Assembly (NCBI GenBank): GCA_017306245.1
Contig: JAFKIY010000010.1
Span: forward strand, 1-49,372
Reading direction: 5' to 3'
From: Micrococcales bacterium
GTDB lineage: Bacteria > Actinomycetota > Actinomycetes > Actinomycetales > Microbacteriaceae
Length of the DNA stretch: 49,372 bases
In this document: positions 29,093 to 36,782 of the stretch, one piece after another
Layout: each line of letters opens with the position of its first letter
Numbering within the stretch: position 1 is the stretch's first letter
Program-made: the position numbers and the translations under genes
The notes under the pieces: generated by a model
What the model was told of the DNA's origin: nothing
Databases searched by the model: none
The model's input: only the letters and a program-made list of their open reading frames with translations

Positions 29093-29986
29093 TTATCCGG
29101 CGGTCGCCGCGTTGATGGTGATCTTCGAAACAGCGCCGCTGAATACGCCCCACTTGTCGAGGATCGCCTTGTAGCTGCCGTCGTCCAGCATCGACTGCAT
29201 TGCGGCCTGGATCGCCTTGGTCAACTGGGATCCCTTGTTGACCGCGATGCCGTACGGGGCAACGTCGAACGGTTCGCCGGCGAGCTCGATCTTGTCTTTC
29301 TGCTGGCTGACCGCGTACTGGGTGATCGGGGAGTCGGCGCTCATCGCGTCAGCGCGGCCGAGAACGAGAGCGTTGGTTGCTTCGTCCTGCTTGTCGAACT
29401 TGAGGATGTTGATCGGCGCCTTGCCCGCATCCGTGCACGCTTTCGACTTCGCGGGGAGTTCGTCGGTCTCCTCCACGGTCGTGGCCTGCACGGCAACGGT
29501 CAGGCCGCATCCGTTCGCCGGGTCGACGTTCTTCCCGATCGGCTGCGCCCACTGGATGCCGGCGTTGTAGTAGTTGACGAAGTCGACGCTCTTTTCACGC
29601 TCGGCATTGTCGGTGAACGAGGAGAGCCCGATGTCGTAGGTTCCTCCCGTGACGCTCGGGATGATCTTGTCGAAGCTGGCGATCTGGTAGTCGGCTTTCA
29701 GGCCGAGCTTCGCGGCCATGGCCGTTCCCAGGTCGACATCCCACCCGATCGGGTTTCCTGACTCGTCCTTGTACTCGTTCGGCGCGTAGGTCGCGTCGAT
29801 TCCGATGACGAGCTTTCCGGATGCCTTGATGTCCGCCGGCAGGAGCGCGACTGCCGCCGCGTCGACGCCTTCGGCGGGTGTCGAGCCGCCGCTGTCCGGG
29901 TTTGCGGGTGTGCTGTTGTCCACACAACCGGTGAGCATGAGTGCTGCGACGGCAATGATGGCCGGCAGCGCGAACTTGGTGCGCAT
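29093..29986 (-). CDS. Amino acid ABC transporter substrate-binding lipoprotein
   Basis: Family 3 (SBP_bac_3) periplasmic-type binding protein, 297 residues, with a lipoprotein signal peptide ending at LMLTGC (Cys21). Conserved segments are LVIGIDATYAPNEYKD, GWDVDLGTAMAAKLGL, FDKIIPSVTGGTYDIGLSSF and a C-terminal KAILDKWGV. The start is placed at 29986, because AGAAGGA lies 6 nt upstream of it. An ATG two codons earlier (29992, MTMRTKF) is also possible. It is the first gene of a binding protein-permease-ATPase operon. Confidence 0.93.
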   Translation of the reverse strand: MRTKFALPAIIAVAALMLTGCVDNSTPANPDSGGSTPAEGVDAAAVALLPADIKASGKLVIGIDATYAPNEYKDESGNPIGWDVDLGTAMAAKLGLKADYQIASFDKIIPSVTGGTYDIGLSSFTDNAEREKSVDFVNYYNAGIQWAQPIGKNVDPANGCGLTVAVQATTVEETDELPAKSKACTDAGKAPINILKFDKQDEATNALVLGRADAMSADSPITQYAVSQQKDKIELAGEPFDVAPYGIAVNKGSQLTKAIQAAMQSMLDDGSYKAILDKWGVFSGAVSKITINAATAG

Positions 29987-30166
29987 TGTCATTCCTTCTC
30001 TTCTCCTGGTGAATGGTGCAGCCGGTGGAGAAGAGGCGAATCGGGTAAGTCGCACGCCCCATAGACACGCCGGCATTCGCAGCCTACTCCCCGATGAGGG
30101 CAGGAATTCGTTGCACAGGGCGTAATTGGCTGTGGAATTCGTCCGAAAACGACAAAAACTGTGCCG

Positions 30167-31168
30167 CTATTCGCTCTTTTTGCCCGACACCGACTTCGCG
30201 TTCGCCTCGTAGGAGGTGTTCGTGGATTCGAAGAAGTTGACCAGTTCGTAGGTGTCGTTCGCGGTAGCCATCCACTTCGCCGGGTTCGACACCTTGTACT
30301 CGGGGTCGAAGCCCAGCTCCTCGAGGCGGCGGTCGGCAAGGTACTTCACGTACTGGTTGATGTAGGTGGCGTTGAGGCCGAGAATGCCGCTCGGGAGCAA
30401 GTCGCGGTTGTACTCCTCCTCCATCTCCACAGCATCCAGGATCATTTGCTTGATTTCGGAAGCGAACTCCGGCGTCTGCAGTTCGGGGTTCTCCTCGAGC
30501 ACGGTGAGGATCAGGTTGATGCCGAACTTCAGGTGCAGGGACTCGTCGCGGATCACCCAGTCCATGAGGGAACCGAAGTTGCGCAGCAGGTTCCGCTGGC
30601 GGAAGCTCAGCGCGACCATGAATCCGGAGTAGAACCAGATCCCCTCGAGGATGATGTTGTAGGCGACGAGGTTGCGCACGAAGTCCTGCTTGCCCTGTGT
30701 GGTGGTGATGTCGAGGGTCTGCTCCGTCATCCGCTTGATGAATTTGACCTGGAATTCTTCCTTGCGCGCCATCGACGGCACGTCGACGTGCGAGCCGTAG
30801 GCGGCCTCACGGTCGATGGGGAACGTCTCGAGCACGTACTCGAAACTCATGCAGTGGTTTGCTTCTTCCCACATTTGCTTCGCGAGGTACAGGTGGCACT
30901 CGGCGGCGTTGATGTACGGATACACGCCGAACGCGAGCGCCTTGTTCACGAGCAGCTCGTTCGGGTTGAAGTAGCTCATGAGGAATGTGATCGCGTGGCG
31001 TTCCTCATCCGTCATCTTCTTGAAGTCGGCGATGTCCTGGTCGAGCTGGATCTCGTTCGGGAACCACGTGTTTGCGACCGCCTGGTCGTACAGGTCCATC
31101 GCCCACTGGTACTTGACCGGCTTGAGCAGCAGGCCTTCCTGCACGCCCGTACCGAGAATCCCTGACAT
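30167..31168 (-). CDS. nrdB: Ribonucleotide reductase small subunit, class Ic pattern
   Basis: R2 subunit that generates the oxidising equivalent for deoxyribonucleotide synthesis; forms a complex with NrdA. The 333-residue ferritin-like protein has metal ligands Glu71 (FNPNELLVN), Glu102 and His105 (MWEEANHCMSFEY), Glu175 (IILEGIWFY), Glu209 and His212 (RDESLHLKF). The position of the radical tyrosine (E. coli Tyr122) is Phe109, and the first ligand is Glu where E. coli has Asp84. Both are hallmarks of the chlamydial class Ic Mn/Fe R2. It follows nrdA on the same strand after a gap of about 90 bp holding a REP-like element. Confidence 0.95.
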   Translation of the reverse strand: MSGILGTGVQEGLLLKPVKYQWAMDLYDQAVANTWFPNEIQLDQDIADFKKMTDEERHAITFLMSYFNPNELLVNKALAFGVYPYINAAECHLYLAKQMWEEANHCMSFEYVLETFPIDREAAYGSHVDVPSMARKEEFQVKFIKRMTEQTLDITTTQGKQDFVRNLVAYNIILEGIWFYSGFMVALSFRQRNLLRNFGSLMDWVIRDESLHLKFGINLILTVLEENPELQTPEFASEIKQMILDAVEMEEEYNRDLLPSGILGLNATYINQYVKYLADRRLEELGFDPEYKVSNPAKWMATANDTYELVNFFESTNTSYEANAKSVSGKKSE

Positions 31169-31203
31169 TGCGCGTTCCTACTTTCTTTTCACTGATTGAG
31201 TCG

Positions 31204-31245
31204 ATCCCTTCGAGACGATCGCTGCGCGATCTCCTCAGGGAACGA
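31204..31245. repeat. REP-like palindromic element (copy f) between nrdA and nrdB
   Basis: ATCCCTTCGAGACGATCG...CGATCTCCTCAGGGAACGAT with an internal GATCGC/GCGATC stem. It lies 10 bp after the TAA that ends the nrdA tail frame and 36 bp upstream of the nrdB start, where it may tune nrdB expression. Confidence 0.8.
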
Positions 31246-31254
31246 TGATGATTT

Positions 31255-31326
31255 TTACTGGCAGCTGTCGCACTGCAGCTCGTCCATCGGATCGACGGGC
31301 ACGGAGAACTCGTCTTCGTTCACGAG
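31255..31326 (-). pseudogene. Detached C-terminal redox tail of NrdA, in frame behind a TAG stop
   Basis: Reading on from nrdA past the TAG at 31327-31329, the same frame gives 23 residues ending DPMDELQCDSCQ and then TAA (31255-31257). The CxxC pair at the extreme C-terminus is what class I NrdA uses to re-reduce its active-site disulfide and accept electrons from thioredoxin or glutaredoxin. One base change in the TAG would restore a full-length subunit. Separate translation from the GTG at 31321-31323 is possible but lacks a clear ribosome-binding site. Confidence 0.8.
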
Positions 31327-33819
31327 CTACTCGCCGTCCTTCGCCGGGTTTGCGGCAGAGAGACCGGCGAAACCGAATCCTTTGCGCGGTGCGGATGGCG
31401 CAGCCGTTGACGCCGCGGCCGGCGCACCCGCCGCACCAAATCCGCGCTTGGCCCCAGCATCGATGTCCTCCGACTTGTTCACCTTCACGGTGGACTGCTC
31501 CGCCTGGTGGCGCGGCTTCATGTGCAGGTAGTACGTGGTCTTCACGCCGCGCTCCCATGCGCCGTAATAGATGTCCATCATCTCGCCGAGATCGCGCGTC
31601 TCCAGGTACATGTTGCGGCTGATCGCCTGGTCGATCCACTTCTGGGCGCGCGCAGCAACCTCGAGGAACGCGTACGGGGAAAGCTGGAAGCTCGTCTTGT
31701 AGACCTCCTTGAGGTCATCCGGGATGGCGTCGATGATCTGAACGTCACCCTGGCTGCGCAGGATCGACTCGCGCACGGAGCCCCACAGCCCAAGGGCCTG
31801 CAGGTCCTTCACGAGGTTGCGGTTCACTTCGAGGAACTTGCCGCTCGACGTCGACCGGCTGAAGATCTGCGTGAACTGTGGATCAAGACCCGGGGTCGTT
31901 CCTGCGACGAGACCGATGGATGCGGTCGGCGCGATCGCCATGAGCGTCGCGTTGCGCATTCCACCTTTGACCTTTGCGCGCATGGCGTTCCAGTCGAGCC
32001 TCGTCGTGCGGTTCACCGTGATCGGAACGCCGCGGTCCTCCTCAGTTTTGGCGATGCTGTCGATCGGCACCATGCCCTTCGACCAACCTGAGCCGTCGAA
32101 ATTCGGGTAGGAGCCGCGCTCCTTCGCAAGCTCGGCCGACTCGTCGATCGCCGCCCAGGAGACGTGCTCCATGATTTCGTCGATGAGGTCGTACGCCGCT
32201 TCGCTCTCGTAGCTCAAGCCCAGCCGCTCGACGATATCCGTGAAGCCCATGACGCCAAGGCCGACGGCGCGGTTCTGCTGGTTGGAGAAGTCCGCCTCCG
32301 GCACGCTCGATTTTGTGATGTCGATGAGGTTGTCGAGCTGCCGCACGGCGATGCGGGCAGACTCCTCGATCTTCGCGTAGTCGATGGTCGGACGACCGCC
32401 GGCCTCAGCGGCCTCCAGCAGGTGCTGCGACAGGTTGATCGAGGCGAGGTTGCACACCGACACGTTGTCCTCATCCTGCGGAAGCGTGATCTCCGTGCAC
32501 AGGTTCGACAGGTGGATCGTGCCCGTGTTGTTGTTCAGGGCACGGTTGTTGATGGTGTCCTTCCAGGTGAGCCACGGGTGGCTGGACGCGGAGAGAGATA
32601 TCAAAATCGCCTTGAACTGTTCGCGCGCCGTCGTCTTCTTGAACATGTTCATGTTGCCGGCCTCGGCCTCGGCGACGTAGTGCGCGTACCGTTCGGAGAA
32701 CGCCTTGCCGTACAGCTCATTGAGGTCGGACACTTCGAGCGGGTCGAAGAGGTACCAGTCCTCGTCGTTCTGCACGCGCTTCATGAACTCGTCGCTGATC
32801 CAGACCGCCGTGTTCGCCGTGCGGGTGCGGCGGTACGGGTCGCCGGAGTTCTGGCGCAGGTCCAGGAACTCCGGGAAGTCCATGTGCCAGTTCTCCATGT
32901 AGAAGCACAGCGCGCCGAACTTCTTGCCGCCGCGGCTCACCGCGCGCAGCACAGAGTCGATCGTGTGCATGAACGGGATCGGCCCGGTCGATGTTGTGTT
33001 GTTGCTCCGGATGGGCGAACCCTGCGCGCGCAGCTTCGTGACGGAGAGCCCGATCCCGCCGGTGCCCTTCGTGAGCCACATGACGTCGCGCGTGGTCTTG
33101 GCGATGTGCTCCATGTCATCCTGCATTTCCATGACGAAGCAGTTCGCGAGCTGCGGGTAGCTGGTTCCCGCGTTCACCAGGGTCGAGCCGGCCGCAAGAT
33201 ATTCCAGTTTCGACATCTTCTCGTAGAACTTGATGGCCTGGCCGTTCGGGTCCGCCTCGTTGAGGGACAGCCCCATCGCGATGCGCATCCAGAAATACTG
33301 CGGGACTTCGAGCGCATCCCCGTTGCGGCCTTTGATGCCGTAGCGGTTGTTGAGCGTCACGACGCCGATGTACTTGAGCAGGTCGTCGTGGTCGGGCTCG
33401 AGCGTGTTGGCGAGAAGGTCCAGGTCGAAGAGCTGGATGAGGCGCTCATCGAGGAGCCCCTCCTCCACCCCGCGCCGGATGTTCATGGGGAAGTGCTCGA
33501 CGTGCAGCGCGCGCAATTCTTCATCCGTCTCGTAGTCGCCGAGCACGCGCTTGTAGATCGTCTTGAGGAGGAGCCGGGCGGCAACCGTGTCGAACTCCGG
33601 ATCGTCCTTCACGTTCTGGAGCGCGACCTGGATGACGGCCTCGTCGAGCTGCTGGGTGGTGATGCCGTCGAACAACGTCAACTCGAGTTCGCTCGCGATC
33701 TGGGTGACCCAGGTGATGTTGTCGTCGAGGCCGGCACTGGCCTTCTCGATCGCAAGGTTGATCTTGTTCGCGTCGTACGGTTCACGCGCTCCATTGCGCT
33801 TGACGACTGTGATGGCCAT
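31327..33819 (-). CDS. nrdA: Ribonucleotide reductase large subunit, C-terminal tail cut off by in-frame TAG
   Basis: R1 subunit reducing ribonucleoside diphosphates; 830 residues. An N-terminal ATP-cone (MAITVVKRNGAREPYDANKI) gives allosteric control. The catalytic (alpha/beta)10 barrel has LANCFV (active-site Cys), the SNLCTEITLP motif with Asn, radical Cys and Glu, and VCNLASINLSQ (second redox Cys). The start at 33819 has GGGAG 8 nt upstream; upstream in-frame ATGs lack one. The frame ends at TAG before the CxxC redox tail, which survives in frame downstream. Without readthrough or correction the enzyme would lack its regeneration cysteines. Two NrdR boxes lie upstream. Confidence 0.93.
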   Translation of the reverse strand: MAITVVKRNGAREPYDANKINLAIEKASAGLDDNITWVTQIASELELTLFDGITTQQLDEAVIQVALQNVKDDPEFDTVAARLLLKTIYKRVLGDYETDEELRALHVEHFPMNIRRGVEEGLLDERLIQLFDLDLLANTLEPDHDDLLKYIGVVTLNNRYGIKGRNGDALEVPQYFWMRIAMGLSLNEADPNGQAIKFYEKMSKLEYLAAGSTLVNAGTSYPQLANCFVMEMQDDMEHIAKTTRDVMWLTKGTGGIGLSVTKLRAQGSPIRSNNTTSTGPIPFMHTIDSVLRAVSRGGKKFGALCFYMENWHMDFPEFLDLRQNSGDPYRRTRTANTAVWISDEFMKRVQNDEDWYLFDPLEVSDLNELYGKAFSERYAHYVAEAEAGNMNMFKKTTAREQFKAILISLSASSHPWLTWKDTINNRALNNNTGTIHLSNLCTEITLPQDEDNVSVCNLASINLSQHLLEAAEAGGRPTIDYAKIEESARIAVRQLDNLIDITKSSVPEADFSNQQNRAVGLGVMGFTDIVERLGLSYESEAAYDLIDEIMEHVSWAAIDESAELAKERGSYPNFDGSGWSKGMVPIDSIAKTEEDRGVPITVNRTTRLDWNAMRAKVKGGMRNATLMAIAPTASIGLVAGTTPGLDPQFTQIFSRSTSSGKFLEVNRNLVKDLQALGLWGSVRESILRSQGDVQIIDAIPDDLKEVYKTSFQLSPYAFLEVAARAQKWIDQAISRNMYLETRDLGEMMDIYYGAWERGVKTTYYLHMKPRHQAEQSTVKVNKSEDIDAGAKRGFGAAGAPAAASTAAPSAPRKGFGFAGLSAANPAKDGE

Positions 33820-33968
33820 TCTCACTACTCCCATTACTCGAAAGGCCCGCTCCGACCGGCGGTTCACTCTCCCCTGACGAGCCCTGGTTGGGCCCGAATT
33901 ACACACTGAACCTCGAACTTTTCGGTCGAAATTTCACCTTCGGGCCGGTTTGCTCCTGCGCAGTCACA

Positions 33969-33984
33969 CCACTATATAGCGGGT
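33969..33984. promoter_or_regulatory. NrdR box 1
   Basis: CCACTATATAGCGGGT matches the NrdR consensus (acaCwAtATaTwGtgt) at 12 of 16 positions. It overlaps the likely -10 region of the nrdA promoter. The NrdR repressor uses (d)ATP status to control ribonucleotide reductase genes. Confidence 0.75.
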
Positions 33985-34000
33985 ATTCCGCATTCGGTTA

Positions 34001-34016
34001 ACCCAACATATAGTGG
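34001..34016. promoter_or_regulatory. NrdR box 2
   Basis: ACCCAACATATAGTGG matches the NrdR consensus at 13 of 16 positions. The 32-bp repeat distance to box 1 (about three turns, 16 bp between boxes) is the usual tandem arrangement. Confidence 0.75.
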
Positions 34017-34131
34017 GCGTGTCATCCACAATTGTGCATAACTTGCCCGGGTTTTGCACAGCCTGTGAGTGAAGTTTTGCAGCAGCCACCGACATTTCGG
34101 CCACCCTTCCCGCCAGTAGACTTGAGCCCTT

Positions 34132-35343
34132 GTGAACGGCTACCTGCAACTCCTCAAAACCCGCGGCGTCGCGCGGTTGATGGGGTCGCAACTCGTCGCC
34201 AGATTCCCGAGCGGAATGCTGTCACTCGCGTTCCTGATCTACATCGAACGCATCCACCACTCCTACGGCGCCGCCGGGCTCGTGCTCGCCGCCACGAGCG
34301 TCGGCCAGGCCGTCGCGGGCCCGCTCACGAGCAGGTGGATGGGCGTGTGGGGGATGCGGCGCGTCCTCATCCTCACGCTCATCGTCTGTTCGACGGCGGT
34401 CGGCATCATCGCATTCTCGCCGAAGCTCCCCGTCATCGTGTACATGGCGGTCGGGCTCGTCGCGGGTCTGAGCAACCCGCCCATCCAACCCGCGGTCCGC
34501 ACCATCTACCCGAAGCTCGTCACGAGCAATCAGCTCACGCCCCTGTATTCGCTGGATGCCTCCGCGCAGGAAATCATCTGGATCGCCGGGCCCGTCATCG
34601 CCACCCTCGTCGCCACCCAAATCAGCCCCGTCGTGGCCATTGCCGTGGCCATGGCGTTTCTGGTCGGGGGCGGGATCTGGTTCATCGCCTCGCCGGAGGT
34701 CGGTCAGGTGCGGATCCCGCGGGCCCGCCGCAAGTTGGGAGCCGTCCTCACCCGGCCGCCCGTGATGCTGGCGACGGCAACCGGGTTCCTGCTGATCGGC
34801 GGCGCGGCGGCCGTCGAAGCGGGAGTCGTCGCGACGTTCGGCGAGGGAGGGCCCGAATCCGGCATCGTTCTGGCAATTTTCGCCCTCGGATCCCTCGTCG
34901 GAGGTCTGGCCTTCGGGCATCGGCCGATCGGCCCGTGGGCGCTCGCGCTGCGGATCTTCGGTGTATTCATCGGAATCGCCCTCGCAGCGGCATTCCTCGA
35001 CTTCTGGTGGCTCTCCGCCACTCTCGCAATCGCCGGGCTCGGTATCGCGCCGGCGCTCGCCGTGATGTTCACGATCGTGTCGGCGAGCGTGAAGTTCAGC
35101 GAAACCGCTGAAGCCTACGGCTGGGTCGGCACCGGCCAGCTCATCGGCGCGGCGCTCGGATCGGCGATGGCCGGATTCATGATCGACGCGTTCGACGCGC
35201 ACGGGGCGTTCTGGGTCGCCGCCGGCCTCACATTCCTCGGGTTCCTCGTCGCGACGGTGTTCCGCGGCGCGCACCCGGACCTGCGCGGGCGGGACTCGAG
35301 TCCCATCCCGGATACGGAGCCCATCCAGACCATGCGGCCGTAG
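34132..35343 (+). CDS. MFS transporter
   Basis: A 403-residue major facilitator protein with about twelve hydrophobic segments, starting from GTG. The N-terminal half contains the loop 2-3 motif region (GPLTSRWMGVWGMRRVLIL), matching the GxLaDrxGrR pattern loosely. The C-terminal half has GHRPIGPWALALRIFGV. Proteins of this shape in actinobacteria are usually drug or small-molecule exporters; the substrate cannot be predicted. It is divergent from nrdA and may share the control region, but NrdR boxes lie nearer the nrdA side. Confidence 0.87.
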   Translation: MNGYLQLLKTRGVARLMGSQLVARFPSGMLSLAFLIYIERIHHSYGAAGLVLAATSVGQAVAGPLTSRWMGVWGMRRVLILTLIVCSTAVGIIAFSPKLPVIVYMAVGLVAGLSNPPIQPAVRTIYPKLVTSNQLTPLYSLDASAQEIIWIAGPVIATLVATQISPVVAIAVAMAFLVGGGIWFIASPEVGQVRIPRARRKLGAVLTRPPVMLATATGFLLIGGAAAVEAGVVATFGEGGPESGIVLAIFALGSLVGGLAFGHRPIGPWALALRIFGVFIGIALAAAFLDFWWLSATLAIAGLGIAPALAVMFTIVSASVKFSETAEAYGWVGTGQLIGAALGSAMAGFMIDAFDAHGAFWVAAGLTFLGFLVATVFRGAHPDLRGRDSSPIPDTEPIQTMRP

Positions 35344-35416
35344 CGCCTCGAGCGCTGGCGGACGCCGCGGGGCCTTTCTCGGGACCACTCCCCCGGCCGA
35401 GACGGCGACCGCCATG

Positions 35417-35484
35417 ACCATGACGGCGTTTGTTCCTCAGGAGCCCGAACGTTCGCCATCGTGAGGGACAAACCCCATCATGGT
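35417..35484. repeat. 68-bp palindromic element, copy 1
   Basis: ACCATGACGGCGTTTGTTCCTCA is followed by a loop and an imperfect reverse complement ending CATCATGGT. It aligns without gaps to the copy at 36693-36760, and several differences occur on both arms so that pairing is kept. It lies upstream of the AbiEi-like gene. Confidence 0.8.
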
Positions 35485-35603
35485 GAACGCCCGTTGACAC
35501 TGTGCCACCCCAACTTCCCGCTCACCGAGCACGGGTTTGCCGGTTATCCCGAGAATTGCGCCAACGACGCAACACACGACGACCGAACCGTCACGCTGGA
35601 CGG

Positions 35604-36626
35604 ATGACCGACACCACGCACACCGAGCCCGATCAGGCAGAACGTTCCTCGCGATCCGGCGACGCTGAAGTGGTCGAGCACGCGGATCAGGCGTCGTGGC
35701 GGGCCAAGTTCACCGTCGTGCGGGAATTCGCCTGCCGCGCAGAACTGAGTGCGTTCTACCGAGCCGTCGGGCGCGGCGATTTCGTGTCGGTCGCCCGCGG
35801 CGTGTATCTGGAGTCCGATCTCTGGCATGCGCTGGATCGTCACGATCGGTACCGCACGCTCATCAAAGCGGCGGCGATCACCGACCAGAGTGCAGTGTTT
35901 TCACACCATTCGGCAGCAGCCCTATGGCGCCTCCCCTGGGTCGGAGACTGGCCGCGACGAGTCCACGCCGTGGTGCCGCCGCGGGCTGGCGGATGCTCGA
36001 CTTCCCTCGTGATTCGTCACACGACTGGCAACCAGGAAAGCCCTGCCACAATCGACGGACTTGCGGTTACTCCGCTGGCACGAACGGTTGTCGACGTTGC
36101 GAGCGTCGCGACTTTCGAACAGTCGGTCGCCGCGGCGGATGCTGCACTGCGGAGGACTGCACATCCGTTATCCGACATTCCGCGGACATTCCTTACGCGA
36201 GAGGACCTAGAGGGCGAGCTTGACCGGATCCCGCTCACCCACGGTGCCAGAAAGGCTTGGGAAGTGATCGAATTCTCGAATGGGCTCGCCGACCGTCCTG
36301 GAGAGTCGGTGAGTCGGGTGAGCATGTTTCGCGCGCGACTTCCCATGCCTGAACTGCAGGTCGAACTGGCGGGAGTGAGCGGCCGAATCTGGCACGTCGA
36401 CTTCTGGTGGCCGCCCTCCAATCTCATCGGAGAGTTTGATGGAAAGTGGAAGTACACCGATCCGGAGTTTCGGCGGGGGCGGACGTCAGCGCAGGTTCTG
36501 CTCGATGAAAAGGATCGAGAGGATGATCTCCGCGCCGCCGGGCACGGTTTCGCGCGGTGGGACTGGTCAGTAGCGGTTTCGCCCGCGAAACTTCGGGACC
36601 GGCTTCGGGCCGCCGGCCTCCGCTGA
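35604..36626 (+). CDS. AbiEi-like antitoxin-domain protein with C-terminal DUF559/Vsr-like domain
   Basis: A 340-residue protein. The N-terminal part (about 30-100) has a winged-helix-like segment (AELSAFYRAVGRGDFVSVARG, close to AbiEi domains) and the RTLIKAAAI...FSHHSAAALWRLP segment typical of actinobacterial AbiEi-like proteins. The C-terminal part (about 255-340) looks like a DUF559/very-short-patch nuclease fold: WHVDFWWPPSNLIGEFDGKWK, then EKDREDDLRAAGHGFARWDW. No AbiEii toxin gene is adjacent. ATG 35604 gives the compact form; the frame is open upstream without conservation. Function is unknown; two 68-bp palindromes flank it, which suggests it may have moved with them. Confidence 0.75.
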   Translation: MTDTTHTEPDQAERSSRSGDAEVVEHADQASWRAKFTVVREFACRAELSAFYRAVGRGDFVSVARGVYLESDLWHALDRHDRYRTLIKAAAITDQSAVFSHHSAAALWRLPWVGDWPRRVHAVVPPRAGGCSTSLVIRHTTGNQESPATIDGLAVTPLARTVVDVASVATFEQSVAAADAALRRTAHPLSDIPRTFLTREDLEGELDRIPLTHGARKAWEVIEFSNGLADRPGESVSRVSMFRARLPMPELQVELAGVSGRIWHVDFWWPPSNLIGEFDGKWKYTDPEFRRGRTSAQVLLDEKDREDDLRAAGHGFARWDWSVAVSPAKLRDRLRAAGLR

Positions 36627-36692
36627 ACCGGATGCGCGCACCTGTTCGAGCACGCACGAACACGCACCCACGTTGCGGTTCACGTTGCCCGA

Positions 36693-36760
36693 ACCATGAC
36701 GGGGTTCATTCCTCATGAGCGCGAACGTCCGCCATCACGAGGAACGGATGCCGTCATGGT
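36693..36760. repeat. 68-bp palindromic element, copy 2
   Basis: ACCATGACGGGGTTCATTCCTCA, loop GAGCGCGAACGTCCGCC, then a right arm ending GCCGTCATGGT. Same length and orientation as copy 1. It lies between the convergent AbiEi-like and hydrolase genes. Confidence 0.8.
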
Positions 36761-36782
36761 CACCATCCGGGTCCGGTGGTGG

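Larger units (their letters stand above)
33820..34131. other. 312-bp control region between nrdA and the MFS gene
   Basis: No gene is seen. The region holds the two NrdR boxes, a likely minus-strand promoter (TTAACC, 17 bp, TATATA, the latter inside NrdR box 1), a long nrdA leader of about 130 nt, and the start region of the divergent MFS gene. Confidence 0.6.

Noticed and set aside
31320..31330. Programmed UAG decoding (pyrrolysine-like) at the nrdA stop
   Set aside because: No structured downstream element or known recoding context is visible, and pyrrolysine insertion is not expected in this lineage. A point mutation or sequencing error is simpler.
34132..34140. NrdR control of the MFS gene
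   Set aside because: The boxes sit over a minus-strand promoter-like sequence and are more than 110 bp from the MFS start. There is no reason to link this transporter to nucleotide reduction.
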